Positions 35,279 through 42,953 are shown, counted from the stretch's first letter. The stretch: DNA of 44,908 bases from Flavobacteriaceae bacterium CG2_30_34_30 (GCA_001873105.1 MNYN01000062.1:1-44908); one strand, 5' to 3'. The notes: generated by a model not told the origin, from the letters alone. Translations and numbers: made by a program.

Positions 35279-36058
35279 ATGGCAAATAAAACGGAAACCA
35301 CTGTAGAAGAAAAATTAAGAGCTTTATATGACTTGCAACTAATCGATTCGCGAATTGACGAGATTAGAAATTTACGAGGCGAGCTTCCTTTAGAAGTGAG
35401 AGATTTAGAAGATGAAATAGCCGGTTTAACGACAAGAATGAACAAACTAACTGCCGACTTAGAATCTACTGAAGAATCTATCAAACAAAAGAAAATTTTG
35501 GCAGAAGAGGCTAAAGGACTTATAAAAAGATACACCACCCAACAAGACAATGTTAGAAATAACCGAGAGTACAATTCTTTAAGCAAAGAAATTGAGTTTC
35601 AAGAATTAGAAATTCAATTGGCTGAAAAGCACATCAAAGAATTAAAAGCCCAAATGGAGCAGAAAAAAGAAATCATAGCACAATCTGCTGAGCGTCTTAC
35701 CGACAGAGAATCGCATTTAAGTCATAAAAAATCAGAACTAGACGGTATTTTAAAAGAAACCGAAAAAGAAGAGCTTACTTTAACCAAAGAAGCTGACGTA
35801 TATAGACAAAAACTAGAAGAACGATTAACCAATGCCTACAACCGTATTCGTACCAATGTAAAAAATGGTTTGGCAATAGCCACCATTGAACGTGGCGCAT
35901 CCGGAGGCTCTTTCTTTACCATTCCGCCGCAAGTTCAAGTAGAAATTGCATCCAGAAAAAAAATTATCACTGACGAACACAGTGGAAGAATTCTTGTAGA
36001 TGCCGAACTTGCCGAAGAAGAAAAACTGAAAATGGATAAATTTTTTGGTAAATTGTAA
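35279..36058 (+). CDS. Coiled-coil protein of the C4-type zinc-ribbon family, lacking the cysteines
   Basis: 259 aa. Residues about 8-180 are a long antiparallel coiled coil. The C-terminal 60 residues match the family's zinc-ribbon domain (IPPQVQVEIASRKKI, SGRILVDAEL), but where four Cys would bind zinc it has GASGGSFF and TDEHSG; there is not one Cys in the protein. Such proteins always pair with Nif3 and are thought to be RNA- or nucleic-acid-related adaptors, but the role is unknown. Starts 2 bp after the Nif3 stop. Confidence 0.9.
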   Translation: MANKTETTVEEKLRALYDLQLIDSRIDEIRNLRGELPLEVRDLEDEIAGLTTRMNKLTADLESTEESIKQKKILAEEAKGLIKRYTTQQDNVRNNREYNSLSKEIEFQELEIQLAEKHIKELKAQMEQKKEIIAQSAERLTDRESHLSHKKSELDGILKETEKEELTLTKEADVYRQKLEERLTNAYNRIRTNVKNGLAIATIERGASGGSFFTIPPQVQVEIASRKKIITDEHSGRILVDAELAEEEKLKMDKFFGKL

Positions 36059-36066
36059 AATATAAA

Positions 36067-36115
36067 ACTATTGTTATTTTAACAAAGCCTTCTTCATTTT
36101 GGGAAGGCTTTTTTT
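36067..36115 (+). terminator. Rho-independent terminator, copy 1 of an exact 49-bp repeat
   Basis: Stem AAAGCCTTC (36084-36092) / GAAGGCTTT (36103-36111), 10-nt loop, and a run of nine T starting within the stem. It begins 9 bp past the stop of the coiled-coil gene and clearly ends that operon. All 49 bases recur identically at 39369-39417. Confidence 0.9.
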
Positions 36116-36190
36116 TTAAATTAATTTTGTTTTTGAGATTTTGTTCCAGTTTTATTTTATACATTTAATAAAACTTTAACAACTTTTATT

Positions 36191-36497
36191 ATGAAAACAA
36201 TGGTTAAAACCTTAGTTACACCCCCATTTATGGAATAAAAATCTAATTACCAGTAAGTTATGCCTTATTTTTATTTCAAATTCTTTTGCGCAAACCGATG
36301 ATTTTATTTGTGGTACTCCAGATGATTTTACGCCCGACCCTGAAAATGTTTACAGTAAATCCATTGATGTAAACTATTTAGCAACTTTTGAACCTGTTGT
36401 CCTTAACGTATTTTTTTGGGGAATTAATGATGATAATGGGGAAAGTACGAATAAGTTAACCGAACAAAAGGCATTAAAAGCAATCGCTACCCTTAAC
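36191..36497 (+). other. Disrupted 5' end of the M43 metalloprotease gene
   Basis: The frame of the downstream protease stays open back to 36216 and encodes recognisable protein: a signal-peptide-like NKNLITSKLCLIFISNSFAQ followed by N-terminal M43 sequence (VLNVFFWGINDDNGES, KAIATLNMKFN). No ATG, GTG or TTG starts this stretch in frame. An ATG at 36230-36232 is exactly one base out of frame: removing one G of the GG at 36232-36233 would give MNKNLITSK, an ideal start. ATG at 36191 in that other frame stops after 15 codons; loss of one C from the CCCCC at 36221-36225 would also join the frames. It is either a real mutation or a sequencing error. Confidence 0.7.
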
Positions 36498-37730
36498 ATG
36501 AAATTTAACGCATATAATATTTTCTTTAAATATACCGGTTTCGATTATATAAATTCCACTAGATTTTATATTATACATCGTTTCAATGAAGATAGTGAGG
36601 GACCAAATGAGTCTTCACTTTCTGACTTTACTATCTTTTTAGCTCAAAACCCGGAATACATGAAAAGCGATGCATTAAACTATCATATCCCGCGATCTAC
36701 AATTGGCTTTGCAGGTGCAGGGTATAAGTCTCAATTAAGAACTGTTGTCAATTCTTTTTCTTTTAATGACCCAAATGGTAGAGTGGTTAATCATGAACTA
36801 GGACACGTTTTCAATTTAGACCACACTTTCCTTGGTTGGGAAAACGAAAATTTTTGTGAACATGTTACCAGAGATCCGGAAGACCCTAACTTTAATGCAG
36901 ATGACAAAGGTGATAAAGTTGTAGATACCGCTGCTATGCCGGATTTTTTAAATGAAAGGTGCAGAGAGCTTGACATGCCGGTGAATGAAGTGTGTCCGGT
37001 TGAGCTACGTTATTTTTATTTAAATGAAGGAGATTGCACTTATTTTAACCCTAATGGTTTTGATTGTAGTGACCCTCCCGCTCCCTACCAGATATCCACT
37101 GAAGATGTTAGAAATCTTATGGCTTATACCCTAGGAAGTTGTGGCTTTGATTTAACCACAGGACAAGGCGTACGTATGCGTGAATACATAAATGATCAAC
37201 CCAGCCTTTACGCACCCATTACTAACACCATAAGTTCCTTATATGAACCCTACAAAGGAGATTATTATCTTGCTGGTCCATTGCCAGACGATTTTAAACC
37301 GGCACTGTTTCAACCTGGTTTTAGCTATATGTTTAAAGATTGTTGTTGTGGGTATCCACAACCTTCCGACTTTGAGGACACCTCTTTTACCGTTGGACCT
37401 CATGTTGTAAAATTTGTAGATAAAACCGAAACTGTTTATGAAAGTATAACGCATCCTAACCATGCTGCCTTTAAAATTTTACAACTACCAACTATAGTTC
37501 CTGAATATAGAAAATGCTATGACAATTGGAATAAAGCACCCATTGGCGGTACCGTAATAAAATTTAACGATAATGTTTTTAATAATAACATTACCCTGAC
37601 CCAAAAAGATTCCACCGGCATCAATAATCCTAATTTAATTCAAAACCTTCCAAGTGGTTTGTATAAAATAGAAAAAAACTATGAGGATGGTGCCATACAA
37701 GAATCTGTAATTTTTAAAGAAAACAATTAA
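36498..37730 (+). CDS. M43-type (cytophagalysin-like) zinc metalloprotease, start disrupted
   Basis: 410 aa from the first in-frame ATG, but coding sequence clearly extends about 88 codons upstream (see 36191-36497), so a restored protein would have about 499 aa. Zinc site NHELGHVFNLDH with H99, E100, H103 and H109; the Met-turn is probably NLMAYTLGSCG, followed by GQGVRMREYI as in other M43 enzymes of the pappalysin group. The Cys-rich region between them fits an extracellular fold. No YPNP-type sorting domain; the end (LPSGLYKIEKNYEDGAIQES) only resembles the last strands of one. Without the upstream part the product would lack a signal peptide. A perfect terminator follows. Confidence 0.85.
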   Translation: MKFNAYNIFFKYTGFDYINSTRFYIIHRFNEDSEGPNESSLSDFTIFLAQNPEYMKSDALNYHIPRSTIGFAGAGYKSQLRTVVNSFSFNDPNGRVVNHELGHVFNLDHTFLGWENENFCEHVTRDPEDPNFNADDKGDKVVDTAAMPDFLNERCRELDMPVNEVCPVELRYFYLNEGDCTYFNPNGFDCSDPPAPYQISTEDVRNLMAYTLGSCGFDLTTGQGVRMREYINDQPSLYAPITNTISSLYEPYKGDYYLAGPLPDDFKPALFQPGFSYMFKDCCCGYPQPSDFEDTSFTVGPHVVKFVDKTETVYESITHPNHAAFKILQLPTIVPEYRKCYDNWNKAPIGGTVIKFNDNVFNNNITLTQKDSTGINNPNLIQNLPSGLYKIEKNYEDGAIQESVIFKENN

Positions 37731-37744
37731 CTGCAACACTACTT

Positions 37745-37780
37745 CAAGGTTTACTGCTTTATCGGCGGTAAACCTTGTTT
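37745..37780 (+). terminator. Terminator after the M43 protease gene
   Basis: Perfect 10-bp stem CAAGGTTTAC (37745-37754) / GTAAACCTTG (37768-37777), 13-nt loop, TTT tail. It lies 14 bp after the stop and 17 bp before the next ATG. Its presence argues against the upstream TTG at 37779 as a start for the next gene. Confidence 0.75.
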
Positions 37781-37796
37781 GATTATCTATAAAATT

Positions 37797-39176
37797 ATGA
37801 AAATAGTTCTCATTTTACTCACTTCCTTTTTATGTTCCTATGCCGGGTTTTCCCAATTTGGACCACAACAAATTATTTCTGAAATACCTTCTTCCTTATC
37901 CTTTAGAGTTTGTAGTGCTGACCTTGATGGTGATGGTGACAACGATATATTGACCGTATCGGTTGCAGATCAAACGGTAGCTTGGTATGAAAATCTTGAT
38001 GGCTTGGGAAACTTTAGCACTGGGCATGTTCTAATTTCAAACTTGATAGACGTTAGATCTGCAATTGCGACAGATATAGATAATGACGGTGATTTAGATG
38101 TTATTGCTGCTTCTGGAACTCAAAATATTATTTGGTTTAAAAACTTAGATGGCTTGGGTGCTTTTGGATCGCAACATCTAATTTCAGCCCAGGCAAACGC
38201 AACTTCTATTTTTGCAACCGACGTGGATGGCAATGGCACTATGGACATTATATCTGGTTCTTTTAGCAATAACACTGTTGCTTGGTATGTCAACGATGGG
38301 CTAGGCAATTTTGGTGTGCCACAAATTATATCTACAAATGCAATGTCTGTAAATCAAGTATATGCAGCAGATATAGACGGCGATGGTGACATGGATATTG
38401 TTGCAGCAATTTCAGGCACTGGCACTGTAGCTTGGTATGAAAACATTGATGGTCTTGGTAATTTTAGTGCCGAAAACGTAATTAGGATACTTTCTGGTGG
38501 TGTGACTTCTATTTTTGCAGCAGATTTAGATGGCGATGGCGATATAGATGTTTTATCTGCCTCTCAAGCTGGTGAAGAAATTGCTTGGTATGAAAATTTA
38601 GACGGTTTAGGAAATTTTAGCTCTGAAAATATTATTATTGTTGGTATGGGCTCTATGAATAGAGTTTATGCAGCAGACCTCAATAACGATGGTGATATGG
38701 ATGTAATTTCCTCTTCTCCTAACAATTTTGGAAACAGTTATATTGCTTGGTATGAAAATCTGGATGGGTTAGGAAGTTTTAGCTCTCCAAATACAATTAC
38801 CACAGAAGTTGATGGCCCAAGAGATGTCCTCGCTACAGATATAGATAATGATGGCGATCTAGATGTGGTTTACGCATCAGCTTCCCCAACCGATGATAAA
38901 TTTGCTTGGCACGAAAATTTTACCATTTTAAGTATTCCAGAATATAATAATACAAATCTAGTGGTTTACCCTAATCCCACACGTTATACTTTAAGTATAA
39001 AAACAACAAAATTTAATATACAAAAAGTAGAAATACTTGATTTATTGGGTAAAAGTATAGGCACCACTAATTCAAATTTTGAAAATATAAATACCTCAAA
39101 ACTTAGAAGTGGTATCTATATTTTAAAAATTTATACGGATAATGGTGTGTTTACAAAAAAATTAAGCAAAATTTAA
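37797..39176 (+). CDS. FG-GAP/VCBS-repeat secreted protein with T9SS sorting domain
   Basis: 459 aa from ATG at 37797 (signal peptide MKIVLILLTSFLCSYAGFSQ). Seven tandem repeats of about 48 residues, each with a calcium-binding loop such as DLDGDGDND, DIDNDGDLD, DVDGNGTMD, and the closing VAWYENLDGLGNF. These form a seven-bladed beta-propeller of the FG-GAP/VCBS type. The last ~75 residues are a T9SS type A C-terminal domain (VVYPNPTRYTLSIKT; EILDLLGKS; LRSGIYILKIYTDNG; TKKLSKI). Probably a cell-surface or secreted binding protein. Neighbour of the M43 protease, with its own terminator between them. Confidence 0.92.
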   Translation: MKIVLILLTSFLCSYAGFSQFGPQQIISEIPSSLSFRVCSADLDGDGDNDILTVSVADQTVAWYENLDGLGNFSTGHVLISNLIDVRSAIATDIDNDGDLDVIAASGTQNIIWFKNLDGLGAFGSQHLISAQANATSIFATDVDGNGTMDIISGSFSNNTVAWYVNDGLGNFGVPQIISTNAMSVNQVYAADIDGDGDMDIVAAISGTGTVAWYENIDGLGNFSAENVIRILSGGVTSIFAADLDGDGDIDVLSASQAGEEIAWYENLDGLGNFSSENIIIVGMGSMNRVYAADLNNDGDMDVISSSPNNFGNSYIAWYENLDGLGSFSSPNTITTEVDGPRDVLATDIDNDGDLDVVYASASPTDDKFAWHENFTILSIPEYNNTNLVVYPNPTRYTLSIKTTKFNIQKVEILDLLGKSIGTTNSNFENINTSKLRSGIYILKIYTDNGVFTKKLSKI

Positions 39177-39188
39177 TTTAAAAATTCT

Positions 39189-39218
39189 CCGACCCTTTGG
39201 TCGGGCCTGCCGGCAGGC
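39189..39218. repeat. Two adjacent palindromes, incl. 14-bp GCCTGCCGGCAGGC
   Basis: CCGACC-CTTT-GGTCGG at 39189-39204 (6-bp stem) directly followed by the perfect 14-bp palindrome GCCTGCCGGCAGGC at 39205-39218. Both are GC-rich in an AT-rich setting. The 14-mer is a common intergenic palindrome in Bacteroidota. They lie 12 bp after the FG-GAP gene stop and could act as a bidirectional hairpin terminator, although no T-run follows. Confidence 0.6.
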
Positions 39219-39227
39219 AGGGTTTCC

Positions 39228-39346
39228 AATTTACCCCTCCTTGCGCCACCGCACGCTGTCGCAGAAGCTTTAGCGTAGGCGCCTAAAGCTTTAGCGCACG
39301 CGGTTGGAGTGGTCGGAACAGCCTTTTTCGGCAGTTCCAGGTGAGG
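39228..39346 (-). repeat. Interspersed intergenic element, copy B (119 bp)
   Basis: Reverse-oriented homologue of 26688-26775, sharing CTCCAACCGCGTG, CCTCACCT and GCAAGGAG..GTAAATT ends. Its centre has an extra GC-rich, self-complementary stretch in which AGCTTTAGCG occurs twice on the plus strand (39267-39276 and 39287-39296) around a GGCGCC core. No coding potential. It lies between the FG-GAP gene and the second terminator copy. Confidence 0.75.
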
Positions 39347-39368
39347 AAAAATAAAAAATTAGTATTAT

Positions 39369-39417
39369 ACTATTGTTATTTTAACAAAGCCTTCTTCATT
39401 TTGGGAAGGCTTTTTTT
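39369..39417 (+). terminator. Terminator hairpin, copy 2 of the exact 49-bp repeat
   Basis: Identical to 36067-36115: stem 39386-39394 / 39405-39413 and a T-run. It lies 192 bp past the FG-GAP gene stop and 32 bp before msrA, on the same strand, so it would end read-through into msrA. Confidence 0.88.
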
Positions 39418-39449
39418 GTACTTTTATTTCTATTAAAAATAAAAATGTT

Positions 39450-40124
39450 ATGAAAAAAATTGTCCTTCTCTATCCAGTTGTTTTATTATTTGTTCTATCT
39501 GCTTCTTGTCAAAACAATTCCCAACAAAAAAATATAAAGCAAGAAACCTCAAAACAAGAAACTCCTTTACAAACCAAAGAAGAAAACGGATTGCACAAAG
39601 CCTATTTTGCCAGTGGTTGCTTTTGGTGTGTAGAAGCTATTTTTGAAAGCATTTATGGCGTGCAAGAAGCTATTTCCGGGTACTCTGGAGGCACCGTTGA
39701 AAAGCCTACTTATGAAGCCAGCAACACCGGAAAAACCGGACATGCCGAAGCAAACGAAATTATTTATGATCCAAACCTAGTCAGTTTTTCCACCTTAGTG
39801 GACGTATATTTCGGTTCGCAAAACATAACTCAAGTAAATGGTCAAGGCCCTGATAACGGCTCGCAATACCGCTCCATTATTTTTTATCAAAATGAGGAAG
39901 AAAAGCAAATAATTGAAAGCAAAATAGCCACTTTAAATGCAAATTTGGGCGATGATCGAGTAGCGGCTGAAGTACTTCCTTTTCAGAAATTTTGGATAGC
40001 TGAAGCCTACCATCAAAACTACAAAAGAAATAACCCTACCAATGCATACATTCAAAATGTTTCCATACCAAGACTAAATCGATTTAAAAGTAAGTTTCCT
40101 CAACTACTAAAAGAAAATAACTAG
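39450..40124 (+). CDS. msrA: Peptide-methionine (S)-S-oxide reductase, lipoprotein form
   Basis: 224 aa. Lipoprotein signal (MKKIVLLYPVVLLFVLSASC, Cys at 20), a Gln/Lys/Thr-rich linker to about residue 47, then MsrA: the GCFWC motif with catalytic Cys57, GYSGGTVEKPTYEASNTGKTGHAE, and GQGPDNGSQYRS. It repairs Met-S-sulfoxide in proteins; the lipobox places it on the periplasmic face of a membrane. No MsrB domain is fused or adjacent. Starts 32 bp after the second terminator copy. Confidence 0.94.
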   Translation: MKKIVLLYPVVLLFVLSASCQNNSQQKNIKQETSKQETPLQTKEENGLHKAYFASGCFWCVEAIFESIYGVQEAISGYSGGTVEKPTYEASNTGKTGHAEANEIIYDPNLVSFSTLVDVYFGSQNITQVNGQGPDNGSQYRSIIFYQNEEEKQIIESKIATLNANLGDDRVAAEVLPFQKFWIAEAYHQNYKRNNPTNAYIQNVSIPRLNRFKSKFPQLLKENN

Positions 40125-40160
40125 TTGCACTAAAACTATTTTTAAAAGACTTCTTTATCT

Positions 40161-40194
40161 AAAATGTTAAAATAAAGTTATTTTTTAACATTTT
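40161..40194. repeat. Perfect 12-bp inverted repeat (AAAATGTTAAAA)
   Basis: Arms at 40161-40172 and 40183-40194 with a 10-nt loop, in the gap between msrA and the small membrane protein gene. AT-rich, without a strong T-run. It may be a weak terminator for msrA or an operator for the stress-like genes downstream. Confidence 0.5.
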
Positions 40195-40307
40195 AAATAA
40201 ATTAATTGCAATTACTTACTCATTCCGTTAATACTTGGTTAAATATAACATATTTAAAAGGCAATGGTTTTATCTTTATTCTTTACTAACTAATACACAC
40301 ATATATT

Positions 40308-40466
40308 ATGAGAGATTTAATTTGGCTAATTGTGGTAATTCTAGTTATAGGATGGCTTGTAGGTTATTTCAGCTTTGGCGATTCTGTTGGACCCCTAATT
40401 CACATTTTATTGGTTTTGGCTGTCATCGGTATTTTGTTCCGTTTATTCAGCGGAAGGAGACTTTAA
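40308..40466 (+). CDS. lmo0937-family small membrane protein
   Basis: 52 aa: MRDLIWLIVVILVIGWLVG, FSFGDSVGPLIHILLVLAVIG, ILFRLFSGRRL. Two hydrophobic helices joined by a short Gly-rich turn and a basic Arg-rich end, a pattern I recognise as the DUF5670/lmo0937 family. These very short proteins are often found near stress or envelope genes; function unknown. Length fits the family. Followed after 27 bp by a small lipoprotein gene. Confidence 0.8.
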   Translation: MRDLIWLIVVILVIGWLVGYFSFGDSVGPLIHILLVLAVIGILFRLFSGRRL

Positions 40467-40493
40467 TGGTTTATTAATACTTTAAAAAAACTT

Positions 40494-40646
40494 ATGAAAC
40501 GTACACTTTTTAGTTTTCTGCTAGTGGCTATGGTTGCATGTACCATTACAAGTTGCAGAGAAAAAACCCCGGGTGAAAAAATAGAAGATGGCATGGAAGA
40601 TGTTGGCGATGGCATTGAAGATGCTGTTGACGATGTGGTAAACTAA
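40494..40646 (+). CDS. Small acidic lipoprotein
   Basis: 50 aa. Signal with lipobox MKRTLFSFLLVAMVACTITSC (Cys at 21), leaving a 30-residue very acidic tail (EDGMEDVGDGIEDAVDDVV) rich in repeated (G/A)xxD and predicted helical. No known domain. It starts 27 bp after the lmo0937-family gene and is followed by a terminator, so the two form a small operon. Possibly an envelope-stress lipoprotein; function not inferred further. Confidence 0.75.
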   Translation: MKRTLFSFLLVAMVACTITSCREKTPGEKIEDGMEDVGDGIEDAVDDVVN

Positions 40647-40666
40647 CTTTCATTTTTAAAACTAAG

Positions 40667-40699
40667 AACCCTTTCTGAAATTAGAAAGGGTTTTTTTTT
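40667..40699 (+). terminator. Strong terminator after the small lipoprotein gene
   Basis: Perfect 10-bp stem AACCCTTTCT (40667-40676) / AGAAAGGGTT (40683-40692), 6-nt loop, then a run of T. It lies 20 bp after the stop. Confidence 0.9.
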
Positions 40700-40765
40700 G
40701 ACATAATCTTATATAATAATTCCTATCAAAAAACAATAGAAACATTTATTTTTCTCACAATTTTA

Positions 40766-40800
40766 GCCCATCTCCTTTGGAGAGGGGTTGGGGTGAGGAC
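40766..40800. repeat. Intergenic repeat with TCTCC-TTT-GGAGA hairpin
   Basis: GCCCATCTCCTTTGGAGAGG followed by a G-rich GGTTGGGGTGAGGAC end, a well-known flavobacterial intergenic motif type. 5-bp stem TCTCC/GGAGA with a TTT loop at 40771-40783. It sits in the gap before the lipoprotein-kynU operon and looks GC-rich against its surroundings. Confidence 0.5.
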
Positions 40801-40929
40801 AAGCAAAAAAACTCCATAAAATCTTGAATCTAAAAATATAATTAAAAAGGTTTAGATCAAGATTAACATTTTTTAAAGGAACATCCATAAAGAATTGAAC
40901 TTTTGTATATTTACAAAAAAGATTCAACA

Positions 40930-41604
40930 ATGAAAAAAACTTTTTTCCTCCTCGTTTTTTTGTTAACACTCCTGGCGTGTAAAGAAAATCCAAAACAAGA
41001 AACCACCACTGATACACTAGTACAAAACACTCCACAAAAAATAGCAACTGCGCACGGATTAGAGCAATGGAACAACGTGACACAAATGAAATTTACTTTC
41101 AATGTAGATCGCGGTGAAAATCATTACGAACGTTCTTGGATTTGGAATCCAAAAACAAAGAACATTACACTCATTACTGCCGAAGACACTTTAACATACA
41201 ACCAAAACACCATGGACAGTATCGCTTTAAAGACGGATGTTAATTTTATCAATGACAAATTCTGGCTTCTTGCTCCTCTTAATCTAGCTTGGGACGAGGG
41301 TTTCACTTTTGACGAAAAAGATAGTGTAACAGCACCTATCAGCAAAAAAAATGTAAAACAACTCACCATTACCTACGGGGATGAAGGCGGTTATACACCA
41401 GGTGATGCCTATGATTTCTTTTATAACAACAACTTACAAATAGAAGAGTGGATTTTTAGAAAAGGAAACGATTCCTTACCCACAATGGTTACCACTTGGG
41501 AAGACTATAAAGATTTTAATGGCATAAAAATAGCCACAAAACACCAAAATCCGGAAGGCACTTTTTCCTTATATTTTACAAACATTGAAGTAGAAAAAAA
41601 ATAA
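40930..41604 (+). CDS. Lipoprotein of unknown function upstream of kynU
   Basis: 224 aa from ATG at 40930 (nine codons of upstream frame are ignored). Lipoprotein signal MKKTFFLLVFLLTLLAC (Cys at 17). The rest is a mostly beta domain with NVTQMKFTFNVDRGENHYERSWIWNPKT, TYNQNTMDSIALKTD, and TYGDEGGYTPGDAYDFFYN; I recognise no catalytic motif. It resembles the outer-membrane lipoprotein-attachment type of domain in other Flavobacteriia in length only. Its stop and the kynU start share one base (TAATG), so it is co-translated with kynU; a role in tryptophan metabolism is not evident. Confidence 0.82.
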   Translation: MKKTFFLLVFLLTLLACKENPKQETTTDTLVQNTPQKIATAHGLEQWNNVTQMKFTFNVDRGENHYERSWIWNPKTKNITLITAEDTLTYNQNTMDSIALKTDVNFINDKFWLLAPLNLAWDEGFTFDEKDSVTAPISKKNVKQLTITYGDEGGYTPGDAYDFFYNNNLQIEEWIFRKGNDSLPTMVTTWEDYKDFNGIKIATKHQNPEGTFSLYFTNIEVEKK

Positions 41605-42878
41605 TGAATACTACCCAATACAAAGCCACATTAGCATACGCTTTAGAACAAGACAAGCAAGATCTATTGCGTCGCTTTCGTAAAAAATTTCACATTCCAA
41701 AAGACGTCAATGGCAAGGAACTTGTTTATCTCTGTGGAAATTCATTAGGTTTACAACCCAAAAAAACACAATCATACATTCAAGAGGAATTGAACGAATG
41801 GGCAAATTTAGGGGTTGAAGGCCATACCGAAGCCAAACATCCTTGGATGCCTTATCATGAACTTTTATCGAAAAGTATGGCAAAAATTGTTGGGGCAAAG
41901 CCATCAGAAGTGGTTGTGATGAACACATTAACCACCAACTTACATTTGGCAATGGTTTCGTTTTATCAACCTACAACAACCAAATATAAAATAGTTATAG
42001 AAAGTGATGCCTTCCCTTCAGATAAATATGCGGTGGAGTCGCAACTTAAATTCCACAACCTAAATCCTAAAAAAAGCTTGATTTTTTGGAAGCCAAGACA
42101 AGGAGAAGATTTATGCCGTTTAGAAGATTTAGAAACTATTTTAGAAGAACATGGTAATTCTATTGCTCTACTTTTAATTGGAACTACAAATTATTATACC
42201 GGACAGTCCTTTCCTATTCAAAAAATAACAGAACTTGGTCATAAACACGACTGCATAGTTGGTTTCGATTTGGCACATGGGGTGGGAAACATCCAACCCA
42301 ATCTGCACGAAAGTGGCGCCGACTTTGCTGTTTGGTGTACCTACAAATACTTAAATAGCGGTCCTGGAAGTTTGGGTGGATTGTTTGTTCATGAAAAACA
42401 TGCCAATAACACCAATCTTAATCGATTTGCCGGATGGTGGGGACACAACAAAAAAACACGATTTAATATGCGTCAAGAATTTGATGCCATTCCGGGAGCT
42501 GAAGGTTGGCAATTGAGCAATCCTCCTATTCTTTCTATGGCCGCTATTCGCGCTTCCCTAGCTGTTTTTGAAGAGGCAGGATTTGAAAATGTGATTGAAA
42601 AATCAAAAAAACTCACTGGTTATTTAGAATTTTTATTACAAAATCTTCAGGATAGCAGAATTAAAATTATTACACCTACAAACCCAAAAGAAAGAGGCTG
42701 CCAGCTTTCAATCGCAGTAAAAAATGCGGACAAAAGTTTACATACCAAACTAATCAAAACAGGAGTAATAAGTGATTGGCGAGAGCCAGATGTTATTCGT
42801 GTTGCCCCTGCACCACTTTACAATTCCTTTGAAGATGCGTTTTTAATGGTAGAACGATTGAAAGAATGCTTACAATAG
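41604..42878 (+). CDS. kynU: Kynureninase
   Basis: 424 aa, fold type I PLP enzyme; hydrolyses kynurenine to anthranilate + Ala and 3-hydroxykynurenine to 3-hydroxyanthranilate. Seen: VYLCGNSLGLQPKKTQSYI, HPWMPYHELL, MNTLTTNLHLAMVSFYQPT, GFDLAHGVGNIQPNL (PLP Asp), and the PLP lysine K248 in WCTYKYLNSGPGSLGGLFVH. C-terminal ISDWREPDVIRVAPAPLYNS is also typical. Overlaps the lipoprotein gene by one base and precedes kmo by 75 bp. Confidence 0.96.
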   Translation: MNTTQYKATLAYALEQDKQDLLRRFRKKFHIPKDVNGKELVYLCGNSLGLQPKKTQSYIQEELNEWANLGVEGHTEAKHPWMPYHELLSKSMAKIVGAKPSEVVVMNTLTTNLHLAMVSFYQPTTTKYKIVIESDAFPSDKYAVESQLKFHNLNPKKSLIFWKPRQGEDLCRLEDLETILEEHGNSIALLLIGTTNYYTGQSFPIQKITELGHKHDCIVGFDLAHGVGNIQPNLHESGADFAVWCTYKYLNSGPGSLGGLFVHEKHANNTNLNRFAGWWGHNKKTRFNMRQEFDAIPGAEGWQLSNPPILSMAAIRASLAVFEEAGFENVIEKSKKLTGYLEFLLQNLQDSRIKIITPTNPKERGCQLSIAVKNADKSLHTKLIKTGVISDWREPDVIRVAPAPLYNSFEDAFLMVERLKECLQ

Positions 42879-42953
42879 AAAAGAGAAAAGAGAGAAAAGA
42901 ATAGAGTGGAAATATTTACTGCTTTGTTCTAGATTTCTTACATACATAAAATT

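Noticed and set aside
36191-36238. 15-codon ORF as a leader peptide
   Set aside because: It has no attenuator-like hairpin or biased codons; the overlapping signal-peptide sequence one base out of frame explains it better as a disrupted gene start.
36067-39417. Composite transposon or IS-bounded island
   Set aside because: No transposase, terminal inverted repeats or integrase is visible; the bracketing sequence is a terminator in direct orientation.
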